From NCBI RefSeq assembly GCF_937880195.1, contig NZ_CALFLA010000077.1, forward strand, positions 1-8,876: 8,876 nucleotides of DNA. Reading direction: 5' to 3'. Position numbers and translations under genes: made by a program. Below are positions 1 through 6,643 of this stretch, one piece after another. The stretch comes from an uncultured Blautia sp. Lineage in GTDB: Bacteria > Bacillota > Clostridia > Lachnospirales > Lachnospiraceae. The notes under the pieces are model-generated. The model did no database searches. It had not been told where the DNA came from and saw only the letters and a list, made by a program, of their open reading frames with translations. The first letter of the stretch is position 1; each line of letters opens with the position of its first letter.

Positions 1-200
1 AATGTCCACTTTCTCATGTACAAACATACACTCCTGATTGGTAACGGGTTCGGTTCCCGTCAGCGCCTACTCTTCTGATAAATAATTTCGGGCTGCCCTC
101 GGAAGGCCATTCAACAATTCGTCTCATACAGGCTTCCACCTCCGCCTGCTCTCTGGAATGGTACAAAACTGTCTACTCTTCTTCCTCATCGGTTTTGTTG
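1..200 (-). ncRNA. T-box leader RNA (riboswitch), 3' end beyond window; probably glycine-specific
   Basis: A tRNA-sensing leader that controls a gene lying left of base 1. Read on the minus strand it has, in order: the GAUGA-GGAAG start of stem I (190-181) and an AGUA loop-E element; the AGAGAGC AG-bulge motif and a GGUGGAAGCC distal loop (154-131); GAA followed by the specifier region (112-106); a stem III hairpin ACGGG/CCCGU followed by UUA (60-44); and the antiterminator side with GUGGACAUU (9-1). CUUCC opposite GGAAG closes the base of stem I. The specifier reads GGC (Gly, 108-106) or, one base earlier, UGG (Trp). The acceptor-binding UGGA (8-5) would pair with UCCA, meaning discriminator U73, which bacterial tRNA-Gly has and tRNA-Trp does not, so I favour Gly. 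The terminator half and the regulated gene are not visible. The core is atypical (ACAUU where ACCGCG is usual). Confidence 0.85.
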
Positions 201-206
201 TATTTC

Positions 207-235
207 ACTTTAACACATCACCTTGTCATTGTCAA
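207..235 (-). promoter_or_regulatory. Sigma-A-type promoter of the T-box leader
   Basis: On the minus strand there is a perfect TTGACA -35 box (235-230), a 17-base spacer and TAAAGT as -10 (212-207, 4 of 6 matches), with a TG one base upstream of the -10 (extended -10). Predicted initiation near base 200 falls just before the first T-box stem, which supports both calls. The gene downstream is therefore its own transcription unit and not a continuation of the polA cluster. Confidence 0.75.
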
Positions 236-307
236 CCCTGAAAATCACTTTTCTTTATGATATTCCACGTACGCCGTCTGTGTCCAGTTCCTCTCAAAAA
301 TTCTATT

Positions 308-1672
308 TTAATTTTTAAAGCTGTGGATAGGCGCCGGTATTCTTCCTCCACGGTCAACAAACGCCTGACAGGAGAACTGATTTACTGGCATGATCGGCGC
401 ATAGCCCAAAAGTCCGCCAAATTCTACTGTTTCGCCAACACCTTTGCCGATTACAGGAATTACACGCACTGCTGTTGTTTTCTGGTTGATCATTCCGATA
501 GCAGCCTCATCTGCAATAATACCGGAAATGGTGGAAGCCTTCGTATCTCCCGGAATTGCGATCATATCCAGCCCTACAGAGCAGACACAGGTCATTGCTT
601 CCAGTTTTTCCAAAGAAAGAGCCCCAAGATTTACTGCGTCGATCATTCCCTGATCTTCGCTGACAGGGATAAATGCGCCGCTTAATCCGCCTACTGCTGT
701 AGAAGCCATAACTCCGCCTTTTTTTACCTGGTCGTTAAGAAGAGCAAGCGCCGCTGTGGTTCCCGGAGCGCCCACCCTCTCAAGTCCGATCTCTTCCAGG
801 ATCTCTGCCACACTGTCTCCAATAGCCGGAGTTGGAGCAAGAGAAAGGTCTACGATTCCAAATGGTACTCCAAGGCGTTTGGACGCCTCCTGTGCCACAA
901 GCTGGCCTACACGCGTTACCTTAAAGGCTGTTCTTTTGATCATCTCACAAAGGGTCTCAAAATCCTTGCCCCGAACCTTCTGAAGGGCAGTCTTTACAAC
1001 GCCCGGTCCGCTGACGCCTACATTGATGATACAATCTGCTTCTGTCACGCCATGGAAAGCACCTGCCATAAAGGGATTATCGTCCGGCGCATTGCAAAAT
1101 ACCACCAGCTTGGCGCAGCCAAGAGAATCCTGGTTTTCGCTTGCTTTTGCAGTTTCCAGAACAATCTCTCCCATCAGACGAACTGCATCCATATTGATTC
1201 CTGTTTTTGTGGAACCTACGTTTACAGAACTGCAGACACGTTCCGTCTCTGCAAGAGCCTGAGGAATAGAACGGATCAAAAGCTCCTCTGCCGGAGTCAT
1301 TCCCTTGCTTACCAGCGCAGAATAACCGCCGATAAAGTTTACGCCTACGGTCTTGGCAGCACGGTCAAGAGTTTTTGCAATGGTCACAAAGTCCTCGCTT
1401 GTGCGGCAGGCAGCCCCTCCGATCAAAGCGATGGGGGTAACGGAAATACGTTTATTTACAATGGGGATCCCATATTCCATTGCAATCTTATCTCCGGTTT
1501 CTACCAGATCCTTGGCGTGGCGGGTGATCTTATTGTAAATGTTCTCGTTTACCTTATCCAGATTGCTGTCAATGCAGTCCAGAAGGCTGATGCCCATGGT
1601 GATGGTACGAACGTCCAGATTCTCCTGTTCGATCATCTTGTTTGTCTCATTTACCTCAAATATGTTAATCAT
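308..1672 (-). CDS. PFL family protein, UPF0210 / DUF711 (function unknown)
   Basis: A 454-residue protein matching the UPF0210 (DUF711, COG2848) family in full length (family members are about 450 residues). Members are called 'PFL family' because the fold and early annotations recall pyruvate formate-lyase, but no glycyl-radical loop is seen and enzymatic function is not established. Visible hallmarks are TMGISLLDC near the N terminus (residues 26-33), ALIGGAACR (82-90), [13 protein letters not shown] (115-127), a GVSGPGVVK loop (218-226), [18 protein letters not shown] (274-291) and the C-terminal [14 protein letters not shown] (441-454). No signal peptide or membrane segment is apparent. 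The ATG at 1672 has an AAGGAG ribosome site (1688-1683) ten bases upstream. The gene follows the ACT-domain gene by 76 bases; the two families are commonly paired, which suggests that the ACT protein senses a ligand for, or partners with, this one. It is the last gene of the operon. Family assignment is confident; function is not. Confidence 0.93.
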   Translation of the reverse strand: MINIFEVNETNKMIEQENLDVRTITMGISLLDCIDSNLDKVNENIYNKITRHAKDLVETGDKIAMEYGIPIVNKRISVTPIALIGGAACRTSEDFVTIAKTLDRAAKTVGVNFIGGYSALVSKGMTPAEELLIRSIPQALAETERVCSSVNVGSTKTGINMDAVRLMGEIVLETAKASENQDSLGCAKLVVFCNAPDDNPFMAGAFHGVTEADCIINVGVSGPGVVKTALQKVRGKDFETLCEMIKRTAFKVTRVGQLVAQEASKRLGVPFGIVDLSLAPTPAIGDSVAEILEEIGLERVGAPGTTAALALLNDQVKKGGVMASTAVGGLSGAFIPVSEDQGMIDAVNLGALSLEKLEAMTCVCSVGLDMIAIPGDTKASTISGIIADEAAIGMINQKTTAVRVIPVIGKGVGETVEFGGLLGYAPIMPVNQFSCQAFVDRGGRIPAPIHSFKN

Positions 1673-1698
1673 AAGTCAGTTTCTCCTTAGGTTTATGT

Positions 1699-1722
1699 AT
1701 GGATTCCTCTGGAAACAGCCAT
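1699..1722 (-). other. Small nested hairpin in the ACT-PFL intergenic gap
   Basis: In the 76-base gap, the minus-strand transcript can fold ATGG/CCAT around an inner TTCC-AGA-GGAA stem, with unpaired bases between the two stems. It has no U-tract after it and does not cover the PFL ribosome site at 1688-1683. It could be an mRNA processing or stability element or chance. Low confidence. Confidence 0.25.
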
Positions 1723-1748
1723 AGCAATTTTGACTGCGGATGCTCTCA

Positions 1749-2021
1749 TTAGATTCTGTGCATTTTATTAAAAATATCTTCGTGCTGGTAGTGGATCACA
1801 ACTCCAATGCTGTCTCCTAATTCTGTTAATCCTGTTGACAGAGCCGCAGCATCCTTTTCTGATGCAGAAGTATCTGCAACCATCATCATATTAAAATATC
1901 CCTGTACAATAGTCTGGGTAATATCCAAAATATTAACATTATTTTCTGCCAGGTATGTGCAAACCTTTGCAATGATTCCTACTGTGTCGTTTCCAACGAC
2001 TGTAATAATTGTTTTTTTCAT
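1749..2021 (-). CDS. Stand-alone ACT-domain protein, UPF0237 family
   Basis: A 90-residue protein that is one ACT ligand-binding domain (beta-alpha-beta-beta-alpha-beta). It begins KKTIITVVGNDTVGIIAKV (residues 2-20), where the Gly-Asn-Asp-x-x-Gly-Ile loop is the usual amino-acid-binding edge, and continues with the AENNVNILDITQTIVQGYFNM strand region (25-45). This matches UPF0237 (COG3830), related to the ACT modules of the GcvR type; members are thought to bind small ligands such as amino acids as dimers, but the ligand is not shown here. There is no catalytic or DNA-binding domain, so it is likely a sensory or regulatory subunit, plausibly for the UPF0210 protein encoded next. The ATG at 2021 follows the walJ stop by 15 bases, and an AGAGG ribosome site overlaps the end of walJ, consistent with coupled expression. 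Confidence 0.92.
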   Translation of the reverse strand: MKKTIITVVGNDTVGIIAKVCTYLAENNVNILDITQTIVQGYFNMMMVADTSASEKDAAALSTGLTELGDSIGVVIHYQHEDIFNKMHRI

Positions 2022-2036
2022 TATTCTGTCCTCTTT

Positions 2037-2834
2037 CTATACGGTAACTGCCTCGGAAACAAAATCCCGCTTCGCTACCTGAATTTTAAAGTCCTTTGAT
2101 TTATAAGGGTTGTCTCCCATAGTCACTTCTGAACAGACCGTTTCATAAGCCAGTTCCTCATAATTGTTTTCACGGCTTAAATGCCCCAAAAAAATAGCCT
2201 TCATATTATCGTGAAGAAGCCTGCATAAAAGCCTTCCTGCATTTTCGTTGGAAAGATGGCCTCTGTCGCCGAGAATCCTCTGCTTCAGATAATAGGGGTA
2301 TTTGCCCACCTGGAGCATCCTGATATCATGGTTGGCCTCCAGAAGGAGAGCATCCAGATTCTGGAGGTTTTCAATGATATAATCATTGTACTTTCCAAGA
2401 TCTGTTGCGATTCCTACGGAATGATCCTTGCATTCCATCCGGTAGCCTACAGGCTGCGCCGCATCATGAGGAATGGTAAAGGGACGGATGTTCATATCCC
2501 CAATGGTAAAAGGTTCATCCTCCCGTATCTTCCGGAATATTCCTTCCGGGATTTTTCCCAGAGAGCCGGACCGCTGCATGGCGTCCACAGTCCCTCCTGT
2601 GGCATAAATTGGGATTCCATACCTCCTGGAGATCACTCCAAGACCTCTGATATGATCAGAATGTTCATGAGTGATCAAAATCCCGTCAATATCGCGGCCA
2701 GTAAGATCAAGGCTGTTCAATCCCTGCTCCATCTTTTTGCCGCTGATCCCAATATCCACCAGCACATGGGTTTTTTCTGAGCCTACATAAATGCAGTTTC
2801 CGCTGCTTCCGCTGGCTATGCTGCAAAATCTCAT
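2037..2834 (-). CDS. walJ: Metallo-beta-lactamase-fold exonuclease, WalJ/YycJ family
   Basis: A 265-residue cytosolic metallo-hydrolase. The N terminus (FCSIASGSSGNCIYVG, residues 3-18, then LVDIGISGKK) is the signature of the YycJ/WalJ branch. Metal-binding residues are in place: HxHxDH as H56-E-H58-S-D60-H61, H123 (in IPHDA), D145 (in IATDLG), and later histidines H169, H193 and H218 (GHLS occurs twice). The family is reported to be a DNA exonuclease, with a mismatch-repair role described for the B. subtilis protein. In Bacillus it sits in the walRK two-component operon; here it is instead next to polA and coaE, so a DNA-repair role fits the context and a WalRK link is not supported locally. 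Its ATG overlaps the coaE stop (ATGA), implying translational coupling. The alternative is a generic COG1235 hydrolase, which I think less likely. Confidence 0.9.
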   Translation of the reverse strand: MRFCSIASGSSGNCIYVGSEKTHVLVDIGISGKKMEQGLNSLDLTGRDIDGILITHEHSDHIRGLGVISRRYGIPIYATGGTVDAMQRSGSLGKIPEGIFRKIREDEPFTIGDMNIRPFTIPHDAAQPVGYRMECKDHSVGIATDLGKYNDYIIENLQNLDALLLEANHDIRMLQVGKYPYYLKQRILGDRGHLSNENAGRLLCRLLHDNMKAIFLGHLSRENNYEELAYETVCSEVTMGDNPYKSKDFKIQVAKRDFVSEAVTV

Positions 2835-3439
2835 AATTTCTCTATCCCTTCTTCGATCTGCCGGTATGTTTCCTCAGGGGATCCGCTGTTTTCTATGACA
2901 TAATCTGCATGATCCATAAAAAACTTCTCCGTGGCCTGACTGGCAATAATGCCCTCCGCTTTCTCACGGCTATATCCTCTGCTTCTGATCAGGCGCTCAA
3001 TGCGAACTTCCTTTTCTGTGTGTACATACCAGACCTTATGACAAAACGCATCATAATGATCCTCCAGAAGAAGGGCTGCTTCTACAACAAAAAGACGGCA
3101 CCCCCTGTTCTGTTCCTCTTTGATTCTATCCAGAATAAAAGTTTTAACCGCAGGATGGATGATACTGTTCAGTTTCTGACGCATTTCCTCATTACAGAAT
3201 ACTACATCGGAAACCCTCTTCCGGTCAATGGTTTTATCACTTTTTATGACATTTTTTCCAAATAAATGGACTACCTGATCATAGCATCGTTCTCCCGGTT
3301 CCATAACCAGATGTCCCACCTGGTCTGCCTGTATGACGCAGGCGGACAAATGCTTTTCCAGGTAATTCAGCACTGTGCTTTTTCCTGCTCCCACGCCTCC
3401 GGTAAGACCAATAATTTTCATTTCATTGCTTTGATTCAT
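2831..3439 (-). CDS. coaE: Dephospho-CoA kinase
   Basis: Catalyses the last step of coenzyme A synthesis, ATP-dependent 3'-phosphorylation of dephospho-CoA, in the cytosol. The 202-residue length is normal. A P-loop GGVGAGKST lies at residues 14-22, the conserved catalytic Asp at D39 (in QADQVGH), the HP motif at 95-96, the VVEAALLLE strand at 118-126, a lid region with RLIRSRGYSREKA (149-161), and the late ADYVIENSGS motif (178-187) typical of the family. The ATG start shares one base with the polA stop (TAATG), with GAGG seven bases upstream (3450-3447); an in-frame ATG at codon 7 is a weaker alternative start. In Bacillus, coaE also lies downstream of polA but separated by mutM and ytaF; here those are absent and the two genes touch. 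Confidence 0.96.
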   Translation of the reverse strand: MNQSNEMKIIGLTGGVGAGKSTVLNYLEKHLSACVIQADQVGHLVMEPGERCYDQVVHLFGKNVIKSDKTIDRKRVSDVVFCNEEMRQKLNSIIHPAVKTFILDRIKEEQNRGCRLFVVEAALLLEDHYDAFCHKVWYVHTEKEVRIERLIRSRGYSREKAEGIIASQATEKFFMDHADYVIENSGSPEETYRQIEEGIEKL

Positions 3440-6075
3440 TACTTCGCCTCATACCAGTTATCGCCCTGGTTCATATCTACTTCCAGCTCAACCGCAAGAC
3501 TGGCAGCCCCTTTCATTTCTTCTTCCAGTATCCGGGACACAGCTTCCAGCTCTTCTTTTTTTGTTTCGATCAGAAGCTCGTCATGTACCTGCAGTACCAG
3601 TCGGGACTTAAGCCCCTCCTGTTTCATTCTTCTGTAAACACGGTTCATGGCAATCTTGATAATATCTGCCGCCGTACCCTGAATAGGAGAATTCATGGCA
3701 ACCCGCTCTCCAAAGGACCGCTGCATAAAATTACTGGATTTCAGCTCAGGTACAGGACGCCTTCTTCCAAACATAGTAGAAACATATCCTTTTTCCTTCC
3801 CTTCCTCAACCATACTGTCAAGAAATCCTTTGATCTTCGGATAAGTCTCAAAATAATTTTCTATATATTGACCAGCTTCCTTTCTGGTAATGCTTAAATC
3901 CTGGCTTAAGCCAAAGGAACTGATCCCGTATACGATTCCAAAATTCACTGCCTTGGCATTACGTCTTTGAATATCTGTCACCTGGTCAAAAGGAACATGG
4001 AATACCTGGGAAGCTGTCAGTCTGTGAATATCCTGTGCTTCTTTATAGGCCTGGATCAGCATTTCATCCCCGGACATATGTGCCAGTACACGAAGTTCTA
4101 TCTGAGAATAGTCCGCGTCCAGAAATACATATCCCTCTTCTGGAACAAAAACTTTACGAATCAGTCTTCCAAGCTCCATACGTACGGGAATATTCTGAAG
4201 GTTTGGTTCTGTGCTGCTGATACGTCCTGTAGCCGTAATAGTCTGGTGGAAGGTGGAATGGATTCTTCCATCTTTTTCAATCACTGCACCAAGACCGTCG
4301 GCATAAGTGGATTTCAGCTTGGTAAGCTGTCGGTATTCAAGAATTGAATTAACAATGGGCTGCTTGGGAGCAAGTTTTTCCAGAATATCCGCTGCTGTAG
4401 AATAACCTGTTTTTGTTTTTTTGCCGCCGGGAATCCCCAGCTTTTCAAAAAGGATCACCCCTAGCTGCTTGGGAGAATTAATATTAAATTCCTCTCCTGC
4501 CTGCTCATATATTTCCTTTTCCAGTTCTCTGATACGGACGCTTAAGTTTTCGCCATAGGCTTTCAGCTCTTCTCCTTTTACCTGGATTCCCCACTGTTCC
4601 ATAGAATTGAGGGTAAACACAAGAGGAAGCTCGATTTCCTGGTACACCTTCCACATATGGGTTTCGTGAAGAGCTTTTTCTATTGGCTTCTGTCCTTCCA
4701 GGGCAGTATACGCCTCATAGCAGGCGCAGCTTGTAAGAGCTTCGGATTCTTCCTCCCACGCTTTAGCATAAGAAGTCCTGCCAAGAAGTTCTTCTCTTGA
4801 AGGAATGCTTGCCCCGCAAAACTCTCTTGCAATATCCTCATACGTATACGAAGATTTTAGAGGATTTAAAAGATAGGCTCCGATTCCCAGGTCAAAAATT
4901 TCCCTGTCATCCGAAAGATCTACATGTTTCAAAAGAGCCTTAATATCCATAGCTCCGATCAAAGTTTCCTGGTTCAGATTCTGGATCATAGCGCAAAGAT
5001 ATTCTCCGGTTACAAGTCCTCTGACCGGAACATAATAAACGTCGTTTTTTTCCAGGGCAAGTCCCATTCCATATACCCTGTCTTTGTCAGAAAGAAGAGC
5101 AAGTCCAACCCTTTCTTTCTTGGAAGCTTTTGCAAAAAGAGCCTCCGCCCCTGACAGATCCTGACAGGTAAAAAATTCCTTTTCCATGGAGCTTTCCGGC
5201 ACTGCTTCTGCAGTAAATCTTCCCAGAAGATTTTTAAATTCCAGTTTTCTGCAAAGTTCATATGCCTCCGGGGTATAAAGATTCAGAAGACGGGCCTCCT
5301 CATAGGAATATTCCAGAGGACTGTCTGTGTTAATGGTTGCCAGGGTCTTACTTAAAATTGCCAGATCGTAATGCTCTCTTAAGGATTCTTTTGCCTTGTT
5401 TGGTTTAATCTCCTCAAGATGGTCATGAGCGTTTTCTATAGAACCAAACTCTGCAATGATTTTTGTAGCTGTCTTTTCACCAACTCCTGGGATTCCCGGT
5501 ATATTGTCAGAAGAATCTCCCATCAGAGCTTTCAGCTCAATGATCTGGGGAGGCGTCACCTGATATTTTTCTTTTACCTGATCTGCATGAAAATCTTCAA
5601 TAGTTGTTTTGCCCCTGGACGTCTTTGGAAGACGAATCATTACCTTTTCGGTAGCAAGCTGAAGAAGATCCCTGTCTCCAGAGAGAATGGTAACGTCCAT
5701 TCCCTTTTTTTCACTGCGCGCAGCTAGTGTACCCAGAAGATCGTCCGCCTCATACCCAGGCAGAGACACAGTCTTTATTTCCATGGCAGTAAGCATTTCA
5801 CGAATCAGAGGAACCTGTTCTACAAGCTCTGAAGGCATTCCCTTTCTTGTTCCCTTATATGCGTCATAAATCTTATGACGGAAGGTTGGTTCATGAAGGT
5901 CAAAAGCCACAGTAAGATAATCCGGCTTTTCCTCCTCCAGGATTCGGAACATAATGTTCAAAAATCCATAAACAGCTCCTGTATGTCTTCCCTCTGAGTT
6001 CGTCAGGTCTGGGAGTCCATAAAAAGCTCTATTTAAAATACTGTGTCCGTCAATCAGTAATATTTTTTCACTCAA
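3439..6075 (-). CDS. polA: DNA polymerase I (5'-nuclease + polymerase, inactive proofreading domain)
   Basis: Fills gaps and removes Okazaki primers during replication and repair. The 878-residue length matches Gram-positive Pol I. Residues 1 to about 290 are the 5'-nuclease, with metal residues D9, D59, E109, D111, D112, D134, D136, D187 and D190 and a helix-hairpin-helix (NIPGIPGVGEKTA, 191-203). Residues about 300-470 keep the 3'-5' exonuclease fold but lack its catalytic acids: VGLALLSDKD (323-332) stands where DxE belongs, AMDIKALL where the second Asp belongs, and ACYEAYT where the YxxxD site belongs. The polymerase domain has motif A DADYSQIELR (653-662, catalytic D655), motif B RRNAKAVNFGIVYG (704-717; K708, F712, Y716) and motif C HDE (831-833, D832). 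Loss of proofreading is known in Bacillus/Thermus-type Pol I. The start is TTG, supported by AGGAGG eight bases upstream. It lies 29 bases after the zf-HC2 gene and overlaps coaE by one base. Confidence 0.97.
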   Translation of the reverse strand: MSEKILLIDGHSILNRAFYGLPDLTNSEGRHTGAVYGFLNIMFRILEEEKPDYLTVAFDLHEPTFRHKIYDAYKGTRKGMPSELVEQVPLIREMLTAMEIKTVSLPGYEADDLLGTLAARSEKKGMDVTILSGDRDLLQLATEKVMIRLPKTSRGKTTIEDFHADQVKEKYQVTPPQIIELKALMGDSSDNIPGIPGVGEKTATKIIAEFGSIENAHDHLEEIKPNKAKESLREHYDLAILSKTLATINTDSPLEYSYEEARLLNLYTPEAYELCRKLEFKNLLGRFTAEAVPESSMEKEFFTCQDLSGAEALFAKASKKERVGLALLSDKDRVYGMGLALEKNDVYYVPVRGLVTGEYLCAMIQNLNQETLIGAMDIKALLKHVDLSDDREIFDLGIGAYLLNPLKSSYTYEDIAREFCGASIPSREELLGRTSYAKAWEEESEALTSCACYEAYTALEGQKPIEKALHETHMWKVYQEIELPLVFTLNSMEQWGIQVKGEELKAYGENLSVRIRELEKEIYEQAGEEFNINSPKQLGVILFEKLGIPGGKKTKTGYSTAADILEKLAPKQPIVNSILEYRQLTKLKSTYADGLGAVIEKDGRIHSTFHQTITATGRISSTEPNLQNIPVRMELGRLIRKVFVPEEGYVFLDADYSQIELRVLAHMSGDEMLIQAYKEAQDIHRLTASQVFHVPFDQVTDIQRRNAKAVNFGIVYGISSFGLSQDLSITRKEAGQYIENYFETYPKIKGFLDSMVEEGKEKGYVSTMFGRRRPVPELKSSNFMQRSFGERVAMNSPIQGTAADIIKIAMNRVYRRMKQEGLKSRLVLQVHDELLIETKKEELEAVSRILEEEMKGAASLAVELEVDMNQGDNWYEAK

Positions 6076-6083
6076 AACCCTTT

Positions 6084-6089
6084 CCTCCT
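6084..6089 (-). promoter_or_regulatory. Ribosome binding site fixing the TTG start of polA
   Basis: A perfect AGGAGG on the minus strand, eight bases upstream of the TTG at 6075-6073. The next residues (SEKILLIDGHS) align directly with the family N terminus, so the rare start codon is well supported. Confidence 0.85.
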
Positions 6090-6104
6090 AAGATTCTCTC
6101 GTCC

Positions 6105-6479
6105 TTACCAGTATTTTCTGATCTCAAATATAACAAAAATAAGAAACAGAATCAAGATGCCGGAAAACAGGATGGTCAATGCGCCGCCTGCCAGATGCAT
6201 GACTCTTTTTTTATGGATCTCTCTTCTGGATCTGCGAATATCCTGCTTCAAAAGATTCTGAAAATCCAACACACATCCATCCTCCTGTTCATCAAGCTGC
6301 TGCGTAACCTTATTTACAATAAAATAAGTTTCCAGTTCATCATAGCAGGAGGTACAATGCTCAATATGATCCAGAAATTCCTCCATCTCGTCTGTTTTTA
6401 GTGTATGGTTAATATATCCGGCCACCATGCTTTCTGCCGTACGGCAGTCCAGTTCCATGAGTTGTCCTTTTCTGTGCAA
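6105..6479 (-). CDS. zf-HC2 (anti-sigma-like) single-pass membrane protein
   Basis: A 124-residue protein with an N-terminal zinc finger of the zf-HC2/ZAS type: C12, H38, C42 and C45 (C-x25-H-x3-C-x2-C, with HIEHCTSC at 38-45). A charged linker follows (about 50-90, with RRSRREIHKK near 82-91), then one hydrophobic segment (about 95-119) and the short positive tail RKYW. The layout puts the finger in the cytosol and the C terminus at or across the membrane, like anti-sigma factors, but there is almost no extracytoplasmic domain to sense a signal. No sigma factor gene is next to it. It is the first gene of the polA operon, 29 bases ahead of polA. The start is TTG with AGGAGG seven bases upstream (6492-6487); the ATG at codon 8 with AAGGA upstream is a possible alternative and would keep the whole finger. 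The partner is unknown. Confidence 0.82.
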   Translation of the reverse strand: MHRKGQLMELDCRTAESMVAGYINHTLKTDEMEEFLDHIEHCTSCYDELETYFIVNKVTQQLDEQEDGCVLDFQNLLKQDIRRSRREIHKKRVMHLAGGALTILFSGILILFLIFVIFEIRKYW

Positions 6480-6511
6480 TTCTACTCCTCCTGTCCCCGG
6501 CTCTTCTCATC

Positions 6512-6531
6512 AAAAATCTGACAGACAGATT
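6512..6531 (-). other. Weak attenuator-like hairpin in the polA operon leader
   Basis: The untranslated leader can form AATCTG-TCTGT-CAGATT followed by further U residues (minus strand 6531 to 6512). The stem is six pairs and AU-rich, so it may be too weak to terminate. It lies between the predicted start of transcription near 6559 and the first ribosome site at 6492. Confidence 0.25.
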
Positions 6532-6565
6532 CTGCGCTGATTTTCTGAAACCGGATTTCTTTCCT

Positions 6566-6594
6566 ATCATAACACAAAAAGAGGCGGCTCTCAA
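6566..6594 (-). promoter_or_regulatory. Sigma-A-type promoter of the zf-HC2-polA operon
   Basis: On the minus strand: TTGAGA (6594-6589, 5 of 6), a 17-base spacer, TATGAT (6571-6566, 5 of 6), and TGT just upstream of the -10 (extended -10). The leader would be about 80 bases. The -35 box and part of the spacer lie inside the ftsH terminator hairpin, so the two signals share DNA. Confidence 0.7.
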
Positions 6595-6619
6595 CGGTTC
6601 ATTAGTTGAAAGCGCCTCT
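6575..6619 (-). terminator. Rho-independent terminator of ftsH
   Basis: Just after the ftsH stop, the minus-strand RNA folds a long stem: AGAGGCG-CT-TCAAC arms at 6619-6605 and 6595-6580, broken by one bulge and one mismatch, with a nine-base loop. A U-tract (UCUUUUUG) follows. The plus strand also has a T-rich run after the stem, so it could act both ways, but no plus-strand gene reads into it. Confidence 0.88.
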
Positions 6620-6643
6620 CTCTTTTTATTGTTTCCACAGGGA

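Noticed and set aside
236..307. Search for a terminator after the UPF0210 gene
   Set aside because: No stem followed by a U-tract could be found; the polA operon may end by Rho, read into the T-box unit, or stop at the T-box terminator outside the window.
257..685. Plus-strand open frame of 142 codons starting left of the UPF0210 stop
   Set aside because: Most of it is antisense to the UPF0210 gene, the free part is only about 50 bases, and the translation has no recognisable motif.
1052..1690. Long plus-strand open frame (212 codons) opposite the UPF0210 gene
   Set aside because: It lies entirely antisense to a full-length conserved protein, its translation is rich in Cys, His and Ser without recognisable domains, and it has no convincing ribosome site.
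5010..5261. Minus-strand open frame of 83 codons within polA
   Set aside because: It is an alternate frame of polA in the degenerate exonuclease region; polA is intact through this region, so it is not a frameshift remnant.
6409..6594. Minus-strand open frame of 61 codons overlapping the start of the zf-HC2 gene
   Set aside because: Its start is inside the terminator/promoter, ahead of the predicted transcription start near 6559, and it overlaps the zf-HC2 finger in another frame; the sequence is Arg-rich without a motif.
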